From Beijerinckiaceae bacterium (GTDB taxonomy: Bacteria; Pseudomonadota; Alphaproteobacteria; Rhizobiales; Beijerinckiaceae), in contig WSYC01000003.1 in the NCBI GenBank assembly GCA_009773635.1, positions 62,001 through 126,000 of the forward strand: a DNA stretch of 64,000 nucleotides, in the 5' to 3' direction. The notes below the pieces were generated by a model. It did no database searches, was not told the origin of the DNA, and saw only the letters and a program-made list of their open reading frames with translations. The position numbers and the translations under genes are program-made. This document shows positions 57,118 to 64,000 of this stretch, one piece after another; position 1 is the stretch's first letter; each line of letters opens with the position of its first letter.

Positions 57118-58428
57118 CTACAGAATAAACCGCGACAAATCCGCGTTGCGCGAGAGGCTTCCAACCTCGCGCTCAACCATCTTGCCATCGACGACGATCG
57201 TTTCGCCCGCGCGGTCTGTCGCCGTGAAGCTGACCTCGTCGAGGACGCGCTCCAGCACCGTCTGCAGCCGGCGCGCACCAATGTTCTCGACGTTTGAGTT
57301 CACCTCGAAGGCCGCATGGGCCACGGCGGCGATGGCATCCTGCGTGAAATCCAGCGTCACACCCTCGGTTGCCATCAGCGCGACGTATTGCTTGATCAGC
57401 GACGCCTCGGTGTCCGTCAGGATGCGGCGGAAATCCTCCTCGCCAAGGGGCTTCAGCTCGACGCGGATCGGCAGGCGGCCCTGCAATTCCGGCAGCAGAT
57501 CCGAAGGTTTCGAGACATGGAACGCGCCGGAGGCGATGAAAAGGATATGATCGGTCTTCACCGGCCCGTGCTTGGTCGCAACCGTCGTGCCCTCGATCAG
57601 CGGCAGCAGGTCGCGCTGCACGCCCTCGCGGGAAACGTCGCCGCCCGAACGCCCCTCGCGCACCGAAATCTTGTCGATTTCATCAAGAAAAACGATGCCG
57701 TTCTCCTCCACACTCCGAATCGCATCCGAAATGATGCGGTCCTGATCGATGAGCTTGTCGCTTTCCTCGGCAATCAGCGGTTCATAAGCATCCTTCACGC
57801 TCATGCGGCGCGGCTTGCCCTTGTTGCCAAAGGCTTTTCCGAGCATATCACCGAGCGAGGCAGCCCCGATCTGCCCGCCGGCCATGCCAGGGATTTCGAA
57901 CATCGACACCCCGCTCCCGGCCTGTCCCTGCAACTCGATCTCGATTTCCTTGTCCGCGAGGTCTCCGGCATGGAGTTTGCGGCGAAACGAATCGCGCGTT
58001 GCGGGCGAGGCCGTCGCGCCGACGAGGGCATCGAGCACGCGCTCCTCCGCCGCCACCTGCGCTTTCGCGACAACATCCTTACGGCGGGCATCGCGCTGGA
58101 GGCCGATGCCGATCTCCACGAGATCGCGGATGATCTGCTCGACATCACGGCCGACATAGCCGACCTCGGTGAACTTCGTCGCCTCGATCTTGAGGAAGGG
58201 TGCGCCCGCGAGCTTTGCCAGCCGGCGCGCGATCTCGGTCTTGCCGCAACCGGTGGGGCCGATCATCAGGATGTTCTTCGGCAGGACCTCCTCGCGCATC
58301 GGGCCGACGATCTGCTGGCGCCGCCAGCGGTTCCTGAGCGCGATGGCCACGGCGCGCTTGGCATCCTTCTGGCCGACAATGAAACGATCGAGTTCGGAGA
58401 CGATCTCGCGGGGGGAAAAGCTGGTCAT
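57118..58428 (-). CDS. hslU: ATP-dependent protease ATPase subunit HslU
   Basis: AAA+ unfoldase of the HslUV protease. It has 436 residues with [20 protein letters not shown] at the start, Walker [34 protein letters not shown], Walker [13 protein letters not shown], and the C-terminal activation tail ending SRFIL. The I domain lies between. The ATG at 58428 gives the usual N-terminus. It starts 11 bases after the hslV stop. Confidence 0.98.
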   Translation of the reverse strand: MTSFSPREIVSELDRFIVGQKDAKRAVAIALRNRWRRQQIVGPMREEVLPKNILMIGPTGCGKTEIARRLAKLAGAPFLKIEATKFTEVGYVGRDVEQIIRDLVEIGIGLQRDARRKDVVAKAQVAAEERVLDALVGATASPATRDSFRRKLHAGDLADKEIEIELQGQAGSGVSMFEIPGMAGGQIGAASLGDMLGKAFGNKGKPRRMSVKDAYEPLIAEESDKLIDQDRIISDAIRSVEENGIVFLDEIDKISVREGRSGGDVSREGVQRDLLPLIEGTTVATKHGPVKTDHILFIASGAFHVSKPSDLLPELQGRLPIRVELKPLGEEDFRRILTDTEASLIKQYVALMATEGVTLDFTQDAIAAVAHAAFEVNSNVENIGARRLQTVLERVLDEVSFTATDRAGETIVVDGKMVEREVGSLSRNADLSRFIL

Positions 58429-58439
58429 ACGGCTGGCTC

Positions 58440-58997
58440 TCAGTCTTCGATCTTCTCGATCACGACGTTTTCGTTGGTATAGACGCAAATCTCGCCGGCG
58501 ATCTTCATCGCGCGCCGCACAATCTCGACGGCATCGAAATCCGTGTCGTAGAGCGCCCGTGCGGCGGCCAGCGCATACATGCCGCCCGAGCCGATGCCCA
58601 TGACGCCGCCTTCGGGCTCCAACACATCGCCGGTGCCGGAAACGACAAGGCCGGTGGATTTGTCCGCGACCAGCATCATCGCCTCCAGCCGGCGGAGATA
58701 GCGGTCCGTGCGCCAGTCCTTGGCAAGCTCGACGCAGGCGCGCGTCAGTTGTCCGGGGTATTGCTCGATCTTGGCTTCCAGCCGCTCGAACAGCGTGAAG
58801 GCATCGGCGGTCGCGCCAGCGAAACCGGCGATCACGTCCCCCTTGCCGAGGCGGCGGACTTTCTTCGCGTTGCCCTTGATGATCGTCTGCCCGAGGCTGA
58901 CCTGCCCGTCGCCGCCGATGACGGTCTGCCCACCCTTCCTGACCATGAGAATCGTGGTGGCGTGCCAGCCGGTGGTGGGAGAATGATCGTCAGCCAA
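58440..58997 (-). CDS. hslV: ATP-dependent protease subunit HslV
   Basis: Threonine protease of the HslUV complex. It has 186 residues. The catalytic N-terminal threonine lies in [12 protein letters not shown] after a leader of about 13 residues that must be removed, as in other alphaproteobacterial HslV. Other motifs are [14 protein letters not shown] and [16 protein letters not shown]. The start is a TTG at 58997 with CGGAG 8 bases upstream; no suitable ATG is present nearby. It is divergent from hisB. Confidence 0.96.
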   Translation of the reverse strand: MADDHSPTTGWHATTILMVRKGGQTVIGGDGQVSLGQTIIKGNAKKVRRLGKGDVIAGFAGATADAFTLFERLEAKIEQYPGQLTRACVELAKDWRTDRYLRRLEAMMLVADKSTGLVVSGTGDVLEPEGGVMGIGSGGMYALAAARALYDTDFDAVEIVRRAMKIAGEICVYTNENVVIEKIED

Positions 58998-59188
58998 GGC
59001 GCTACTCCGGTTGTGTTTCAGACTATGTAGGGTCTCGCTCGCCGAGTTGCAAAGCAGCAATCGGCAGCTTTCGGGCGTAAGGCCCGCCGGTTTAACGACA
59101 TGTCCGATCTTCAATTGCCGTTGCAGCGCTTTTTCGCTAAAGCCGGGCCAGCGGTGCAGGGACCGCTGGCGTTTTCGAGGAGAGAGCC

Positions 59189-59782
59189 ATGCGTCGCGCC
59201 GAGATCAAGCGGGAAACGGGCGAAACCAAAATCGAGGTCGGCATCGATCTCGACGGCACGGGCCGCGCCGACGTCGCGACCGGAGTCGGCTTTCTCGATC
59301 ACATGCTCCACCTGCTCGCCCGCCACTCGATGATCGACATCCTCGTGCGCGCAACCGGCGATCTTCACGTCGACGATCACCACACGGTGGAGGATGTCGG
59401 CATCGCGCTCGGGCAGGCGTTCGCCAAAGCGCTTGGCGACAAGAAGGGCATCACCCGCTACGCCGATTGCCTGATGCCGATGGACGAGACGCTCTCCCGC
59501 GTCGCGCTCGATATTTCCGGCCGCGCATTCCTCGTGTTCAAATGCACCTTCCCGACCGAGAAAATCGGCACTTTCGACACCGAGCTTGTGCGCGAGTGGT
59601 TCCAGGCGTTCGCCGCGAATGCCGGCGTGACGCTGCATGTCGAGTGCCTGCATGGCCTCAACAGCCACCATATCGCCGAAAGCGCCTTCAAGGGCCTCGC
59701 CCGCGTGCTGCGCCTCGCCACGGAGCGGGATGCGCGCGCCGCGGATCGCGTGCCCTCGACCAAGGGGACACTGTCGGTCTGA
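59189..59782 (+). CDS. hisB: Imidazoleglycerol-phosphate dehydratase
   Basis: Sixth step of histidine synthesis. It has 197 residues, the monofunctional form without the phosphatase domain. Manganese-binding motifs are [19 protein letters not shown] and [13 protein letters not shown]; the start has [25 protein letters not shown] precedes the ATG. It is first of the histidine operon, divergent from hslV. Confidence 0.98.
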   Translation: MRRAEIKRETGETKIEVGIDLDGTGRADVATGVGFLDHMLHLLARHSMIDILVRATGDLHVDDHHTVEDVGIALGQAFAKALGDKKGITRYADCLMPMDETLSRVALDISGRAFLVFKCTFPTEKIGTFDTELVREWFQAFAANAGVTLHVECLHGLNSHHIAESAFKGLARVLRLATERDARAADRVPSTKGTLSV

Positions 59783-60270
59783 TGGCCCGCTACACGGTTC
59801 ACGTTCCCACACAGCCGGACGCACGAGCGGAAGCGCTCGAACGCGCGGTGTTCGTGCGCGACGGCTGGAGCTGGGGAGGTTTTTTCTTCGGCCCATTCTG
59901 GCTGCTCTGGCATCGCAACTGGCTTGTCGGCCTGCTCGCAACGATCGTTGTCGGATTGCTGTTCGCGGTTCTCGTGAGCCAGCCGATCGCGGAGGCCGCA
60001 AAGGTGGCCGCCGTGCTGCTGATTGCCTTCCTTTGGGGCCTTGAAGGCGCGAGCCTTCGGCGCGCGGCGCTGGCTTTTGCCGGCTACCGCGAGGAGGCGC
60101 TCGTCGTCGGCGACAATCTGGACGAGATCGAGCGGCGCTTCTTTCTGGAAGCGGACGCTGGGGCGAGTCCCGCGGCTCCGCCTGCCGGGATTTCCCCCCC
60201 GCCGGTCGCGCGCGGTCCATGGGACCAGCCGGTCATCGGCCTGTTTCCGGACGCGAGGAAGCACCCGTGA
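59782..60270 (+). CDS. DUF2628 membrane protein
   Basis: Protein of 162 residues with an N-terminal soluble stretch, two or three membrane segments ([50 protein letters not shown]) and a proline-rich C-terminal tail. DUF2628 proteins are found between hisB and hisH in many Hyphomicrobiales; the role is unknown. It overlaps the hisB stop as TGATG and the hisH start as GTGA. Confidence 0.9.
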   Translation: MARYTVHVPTQPDARAEALERAVFVRDGWSWGGFFFGPFWLLWHRNWLVGLLATIVVGLLFAVLVSQPIAEAAKVAAVLLIAFLWGLEGASLRRAALAFAGYREEALVVGDNLDEIERRFFLEADAGASPAAPPAGISPPPVARGPWDQPVIGLFPDARKHP

Positions 60271-60932
60271 AAATCGCGCTGATTGATTATGGCGCCGGCA
60301 ATTTGCACTCGGCGGCCAAGGCACTGGAACGCGCGCTGATCGAGGCCGGGTTGTCCGGGCATATCGTGCTCGGCGCGAACCCGGATGAGGTTGCCACGGC
60401 GGATCGCATCGTGCTGCCGGGGGATGGCGCCTATCGCGATTGCCGCGAACACCTTGCCGAGGTCGACGGGCTCGAGGATGTCCTGAACGAGCAGGTGCGC
60501 ATCAAGGGTCGCCCGTTTCTCGGCATCTGCGTCGGCATGCAGCTCCTGAGCGATATCGGCGAGGAGCGTGGCGAGACGCAGGGCTTGGGGTGGATTCCGG
60601 GCCGCGTCGTCGCGCTTGATCCGCAAGCTCCTGAATTTCAAGCACGGCATCTCAAGGTACCGCATATGGGCTGGAACACGCTTGAAAGGCGCGGCGATCA
60701 CCCGGTTCTCGACGGGCTTTCGTTCGGCGAGGGCGGGCTGCACGCCTATTTCCTGCATTCCTATCACCTGCTGCCGACCCATCCGGCGGATCTCCTGGCA
60801 ACCGCGGATTACGGCGGGCCGGTTTCGGCCATTGTCGGGCGCGACACGGTTGTTGGCACGCAGTTCCACCCCGAGAAAAGCCAGGCTCTCGGCATCAGGC
60901 TTCTCGCCAATTTCGTGAAATGGTCACCATGA
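60267..60932 (+). CDS. hisH: Imidazole glycerol phosphate synthase, glutamine amidotransferase subunit
   Basis: Supplies ammonia from glutamine to HisF. It has 221 residues with the class I amidotransferase triad: nucleophile Cys in [11 protein letters not shown], and His and Glu in [10 protein letters not shown]. The start is [16 protein letters not shown]. The GTG at 60267 overlaps the preceding stop, with AGGAAG 6 bases upstream. It overlaps hisA. Confidence 0.97.
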   Translation: MKIALIDYGAGNLHSAAKALERALIEAGLSGHIVLGANPDEVATADRIVLPGDGAYRDCREHLAEVDGLEDVLNEQVRIKGRPFLGICVGMQLLSDIGEERGETQGLGWIPGRVVALDPQAPEFQARHLKVPHMGWNTLERRGDHPVLDGLSFGEGGLHAYFLHSYHLLPTHPADLLATADYGGPVSAIVGRDTVVGTQFHPEKSQALGIRLLANFVKWSP

Positions 60933-61663
60933 TCCTCTACCCCGCCATTGATCTGAAAAACGGCCAATGCGTGCGCCTGAAGCAGGGCGACATGAACAAG
61001 GCGACCGTTTTCAACGATGATCCTGCCGCGCAGGCCGCGAATTTCGAGGCTCAAGGCTTCGAAGCGCTGCACGTCGTCGATCTCGATGGGGCCTTCGCCG
61101 GCGAGGCGGTCAACGGCGCGGCGGTCGAAGGCATTCTCGCCCGCGTGAAATTCCCCGTCCAGCTCGGCGGCGGCATCCGGCGCATGGATCAGGTCGAGGC
61201 TTGGGTGAAACGCGGGATTGCCCGCGTCATCATCGGCACGGCGGCGCTGCGTGATCCGGATTTCGTCAAATCCGCTGCGAAGGCTTTTCCGGGCAAGGTC
61301 GCGGTCGGCATCGATGCGCGCGACGGCAAGGTTGCGGTCGAGGGCTGGGCGGAAACCTCCGATATGCTGGCGGTCGATCTCGGCAGGAAGTTCGAGGATG
61401 CGGGCGTCAGTGCGATCATCTACACCAACATCGCCCGGGACGGCATGCTTACCGGCCTCGATTTCGAGGGCACGATCGCGCTCGGCAAGGCACTCTCGAT
61501 CCCTGTGATCGCCTCGGGCGGTCTGGCGTCGATGGCCGATATCGAGCGGCTCACCGCCGCTGATTGCGCGCATCTTGCGGGCGCGATCACCGGCCGCGCG
61601 CTCTACGACGGGCGGCTCGATCCGGCGGCGGCACTGGCGGCAATCCGCAGGAGAGCGGCATGA
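60929..61663 (+). CDS. hisA: Phosphoribosylformimino-AICAR ribotide isomerase
   Basis: TIM-barrel isomerase of histidine synthesis, 244 residues. The catalytic aspartates lie in [16 protein letters not shown] and [12 protein letters not shown]. The ATG at 60929 overlaps the hisH stop (ATGA) and gives the family N-terminus; another ATG 9 bases earlier is possible. It overlaps hisF. Confidence 0.97.
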   Translation: MILYPAIDLKNGQCVRLKQGDMNKATVFNDDPAAQAANFEAQGFEALHVVDLDGAFAGEAVNGAAVEGILARVKFPVQLGGGIRRMDQVEAWVKRGIARVIIGTAALRDPDFVKSAAKAFPGKVAVGIDARDGKVAVEGWAETSDMLAVDLGRKFEDAGVSAIIYTNIARDGMLTGLDFEGTIALGKALSIPVIASGGLASMADIERLTAADCAHLAGAITGRALYDGRLDPAAALAAIRRRAA

Positions 61664-62436
61664 CGCTGAAAACCCGCATCATTCCCTGCCTCGACGTAAA
61701 AAACGGCCGCGTCGTCAAGGGCATCAACTTCCTCGACCTCGCAGATGTCGGTGATCCCGTGATGAGCGCGAAAGCCTATGACGCCGCCGGCGCGGATGAG
61801 CTCTGCTTTCTCGATATCACCGCCTCGCACGAGAATCGCGGCACGATCCTCGATGTCGTCCGGCGCACGGCGGAGAACTGCTTCATGCCGGTGACGGTCG
61901 GTGGCGGTGTGCGTGCGGTGGAAGATGTGCGCGCGCTGATGCTCGCAGGGGCCGACAAGGTCTCGATCAACACTGCCGCCGTGAAGGATCGATCGATTGT
62001 CGGGCGGGCGGCGGAGAAATTCGGCGCACAGGCCATTGTCGTCGCCATCGACGCCAAGCGCGTCAATGCGCCAGGCGAAGCCGACCGCTGGGAAATCTTC
62101 ACCCATGGCGGTCGCAACCCCACGGGCATCGACGCGATCGAGTTCGCGCAATCCGTGGCCGATCTCGGCGCGGGCGAAATCCTGCTGACCTCCATGGACC
62201 GCGACGGCACCAAGGCCGGTTTCGATCTCGCGCTCACCCGCGCGGTTTCCGAGGCTGTCACCATTCCCGTGGTGGCCTCCGGCGGGGTGGGGACGCTCGA
62301 TCACCTCGTTGAAGGCGTCACGCTCGGCAAGGCGAGCGCGGTGCTCGCGGCATCGATCTTCCACTACGGCACGTTCTCGATCCGCGAGGCCAAGGCGCAT
62401 ATGGCGAAGGCGGGAATTCCGATGAGGCTCGCATGA
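61660..62436 (+). CDS. hisF: Imidazole glycerol phosphate synthase, cyclase subunit
   Basis: TIM-barrel cyclase that uses ammonia from HisH. It has 258 residues with Asp11 in [16 protein letters not shown] and the second catalytic Asp in [23 protein letters not shown] and [16 protein letters not shown] complete the signature. It overlaps hisA and hisE by 4 bases each (ATGA). Confidence 0.98.
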   Translation: MTLKTRIIPCLDVKNGRVVKGINFLDLADVGDPVMSAKAYDAAGADELCFLDITASHENRGTILDVVRRTAENCFMPVTVGGGVRAVEDVRALMLAGADKVSINTAAVKDRSIVGRAAEKFGAQAIVVAIDAKRVNAPGEADRWEIFTHGGRNPTGIDAIEFAQSVADLGAGEILLTSMDRDGTKAGFDLALTRAVSEAVTIPVVASGGVGTLDHLVEGVTLGKASAVLAASIFHYGTFSIREAKAHMAKAGIPMRLA

Positions 62437-62756
62437 CCGGCTTTTCCCTCCTCGATCTCGAAACCATCGTCGCGGCGCGCGCCAATGCGAGCCCGGATGA
62501 ATCCTACACAGCCAAGCTCAAGGCCGGCGGCATGCCGCGCGCGACCAAAAAACTCGGCGAGGAAGCGGTCGAAGCCGTTATCGCGGCATTAGCGGGCGAC
62601 AAGGGCGAGCTGACCAAGGAGGCCGCGGATGTCGTCTATCATCTCTTGGTCGTGCTTCACATGGCCGGGATCACCGTGCAGGATGTGCTCGACGAATTGC
62701 AGCGCCGCACGGCGCAATCCGGCCTTGATGAAAAGGCCGGCCGCAAGAGCGACTGA
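62433..62756 (+). CDS. hisE: Phosphoribosyl-ATP pyrophosphatase
   Basis: Second step of histidine synthesis, 107 residues. Features are [35 protein letters not shown] and [17 protein letters not shown], the MazG-like metal-binding helices. It is monofunctional; hisI is not in the window. It is last of the his genes, 27 bases before coaA. Confidence 0.97.
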   Translation: MTGFSLLDLETIVAARANASPDESYTAKLKAGGMPRATKKLGEEAVEAVIAALAGDKGELTKEAADVVYHLLVVLHMAGITVQDVLDELQRRTAQSGLDEKAGRKSD

Positions 62757-62783
62757 CAGGTAACGGCGTAAGGAGACCCTGGG

Positions 62784-63752
62784 ATGGATGCCGAGACCTC
62801 GAAGCTCTCTCCCGATGTCGACCTGTCGCCGTTTCGTGTTTTCACCCGCAGCGAATGGGCCGGGTTGCGCGCGGATACGCCACTGACGCTGACTTTCGAG
62901 GAATTGAAGCGCCTGCAATCCCTCAATGATCGGCTCTCCGTCGAGGAAGTCGTCGATATCTACCTGCCACTCTCGCGGCTGCTCGCGCTCTATGTCGCGG
63001 CGACGCAAGGCTTGTTCAAGGCGACGCAGCGCTTTCTCAATGCTGTCGATGGCAAGGCACCCTATATCATCGGCGTTGCCGGGTCGGTCGCCGTCGGCAA
63101 ATCCACCACCGCGCGCGTGCTTGAGGCGCTGCTCGCCCGCTGGCCGAACACGCCCAAGGTCAGCCTCGTGACCACCGACGGGTTCCTGCTTCCGAACGCC
63201 GAGCTGAAGCGCAACGACCTCATGGAGCGCAAGGGTTTCCCCGAAAGCTACGACACAACCGCGCTGCTGCGATTTCTGGCGCGGGTAAAGGCTGGAGAGC
63301 GCAATGTTCCGGCACCGCTCTATTCGCATCTCGTCTATGACGTGCTGCCGGGCGAGGAAACCATCGTCGACCGGCCCGATATTCTCATCGTTGAAGGGCT
63401 GAACGTGCTTCAGCCGCCGAAACTCCCGCGCGATGCCCGCCCGGTGCCCTTCGTCTCCGATTATTTCGATTTCTCGGTCTATATCGACGCCGACGAGGAT
63501 CTCCTGCGCAAGTGGTATGTCGACCGCTTCATGGCGCTGCGCCAGACAGCCTTCCGCAAGCCCGAAAGCTTTTTCCACCGCTACGCCGAGATCAGCGAGA
63601 CCAACGCGCTGGTGATGGCAAATTCGCTCTGGGACCGCATCAACCTGCCTAACTTGCGGGAAAACATCTTCCCGACACGCCCGCGCGCCGACCTCATCCT
63701 GCGCAAGGGCGAAAGCCACATGATCGAGGAAGTGGCGTTGAGGAAGTTGTGA
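62784..63752 (+). CDS. coaA: Pantothenate kinase (type I)
   Basis: First step of coenzyme A synthesis. It has 322 residues with Walker [41 protein letters not shown], the active-site [10 protein letters not shown] and EGLNVLQPP. This is the prokaryotic CoaA type regulated by CoA. AAGGAG lies upstream of the ATG. It follows hisE in the same direction, the standard order in Hyphomicrobiales. Confidence 0.98.
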   Translation: MDAETSKLSPDVDLSPFRVFTRSEWAGLRADTPLTLTFEELKRLQSLNDRLSVEEVVDIYLPLSRLLALYVAATQGLFKATQRFLNAVDGKAPYIIGVAGSVAVGKSTTARVLEALLARWPNTPKVSLVTTDGFLLPNAELKRNDLMERKGFPESYDTTALLRFLARVKAGERNVPAPLYSHLVYDVLPGEETIVDRPDILIVEGLNVLQPPKLPRDARPVPFVSDYFDFSVYIDADEDLLRKWYVDRFMALRQTAFRKPESFFHRYAEISETNALVMANSLWDRINLPNLRENIFPTRPRADLILRKGESHMIEEVALRKL

Positions 63753-63762
63753 GCGGCGATCG

Positions 63763-63859
63763 CGTCATGGCCGGGTTCAGCCCGGCCATCCACGACTTTT
63801 CGGAAGTAACGCATTGGCAATCAAGTCGTGGATACCCGCCACAAGGGCGGGCATGACGG
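63763..63859. repeat. Long palindromic intergenic repeat, copy 2
   Basis: A 97-base element in inverted orientation to copy 1 at 29499. Its right arm, GTCGTGGATACCCGCC...GGCGGGCATGACGG, is the reverse complement of the left arm of copy 1; its left arm, CGTCATGGCCGGG...CCCGGCCATCCACGAC, and the 23-base centre differ. It lies between the convergent coaA and the kinase gene. Confidence 0.85.
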
Positions 63860-63870
63860 AGGAACAACCC

Positions 63871-64000
63871 TCACATCAGCCCGTTTTCCTGTGCCAGCTC
63901 TTTCAGCGGCCGCGCCGGGCGGGCGCCGATCTTCTGGATGACATGGCTTGCCGCGAGCGCGCCGAGCCGACCGGCCTTCTCGTAACCCATGCCGTTGGTG
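63871..64000 (-). CDS. PfkB-family kinase, probably adenosine kinase (C-terminal end)
   Basis: Partial gene running off the right edge; only the last 42 codons are visible. They read GYEKAGRLGALAASHVIQKIGARPARPL..., with the pattern of the C-terminus of PfkB-type adenosine kinases (G-x-A-GxLGxxAAxxVIxxxGARP). It stops at 63871. The catalytic part is outside the window, so substrate is uncertain. Confidence 0.75.
   Translation of the reverse strand, partial: TNGMGYEKAGRLGALAASHVIQKIGARPARPLKELAQENGLM

Overview
This is a chromosomal window from a GC-rich alphaproteobacterium, most likely of the order Hyphomicrobiales (Rhizobiales). The evidence is gene order: rnd-lptC-lptA-lptB-rpoN-hpf-ptsN, rimP-nusA-ylxR-infB-rbfA-truB-rpsO-pnp, a long run from metK/lnt through miaB, fur, tsaB, trpS and murJ, and hslUV back to back with hisB-hisH-hisA-hisF-hisE-coaA. 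All are typical arrangements of that order. I cannot name the genus from sequence alone.

Layout. 0.1-5.1 kb: a two-component system divergent from exported PepSY and His-rich proteins, followed by a membrane-anchored ethylbenzene-dehydrogenase-type heme protein and a four-helix membrane protein; together they look like a signal-controlled envelope redox module. 5.1-12.9 kb: an accessory island next to tRNA-Ser(GGA). It holds an intact tyrosine integrase, an AlpA-like regulator, a frameshifted RepA-like ATPase, unrecognised genes and a dcm-vsr-EcoRII restriction-modification operon. The EcoRII gene is cut after its N-terminal domain and fused in frame to the tail of a heme/siderophore ABC ATPase; a second integrase fragment and an AT-rich stretch lie beyond it. 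13.2-21.2 kb: msrA, a UPF0114 protein, then the ptsN-hpf-rpoN-lptB-lptA-lptC-rnd block (minus strand). 21.4-27.6 kb: catabolism: an extradiol-type VOC dioxygenase, a protocatechuate set pcaC-pcaH-pcaG-pcaB lacking pcaD, and divergently hiuH plus a fused allantoinase/OHCU decarboxylase for urate breakdown. 27.6-29.2 kb: pgi. 29.6-40.2 kb: the transcription/translation operon from rimP to pnp. 40.4-56 kb: trmB, metK, an XRE regulator, lnt, corC, ybeY, phoH, miaB, an acyltransferase, fur, rimI, tsaB, a Nfu scaffold, a universal stress protein, trpS and murJ. 56.1-57.1 kb: a lone RhuM-family gene between murJ and hslU. 57.1-64 kb: hslU-hslV, the histidine operon, coaA, and the end of a PfkB/adenosine-type kinase.

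Most of the window is dense housekeeping DNA with translational coupling (ATGA and TGATG overlaps). The unusual material is concentrated in the 5-13 kb island. Elsewhere the points of interest are regulatory or repetitive: candidate operators upstream of dcm, pcaC and metK, a sigma-54-like site in the rpoN upstream region, structured leaders around rpsO and pnp, and two copies of a long palindromic intergenic repeat at about 29.5 and 63.8 kb. I found no CRISPR array and no complete insertion sequence.
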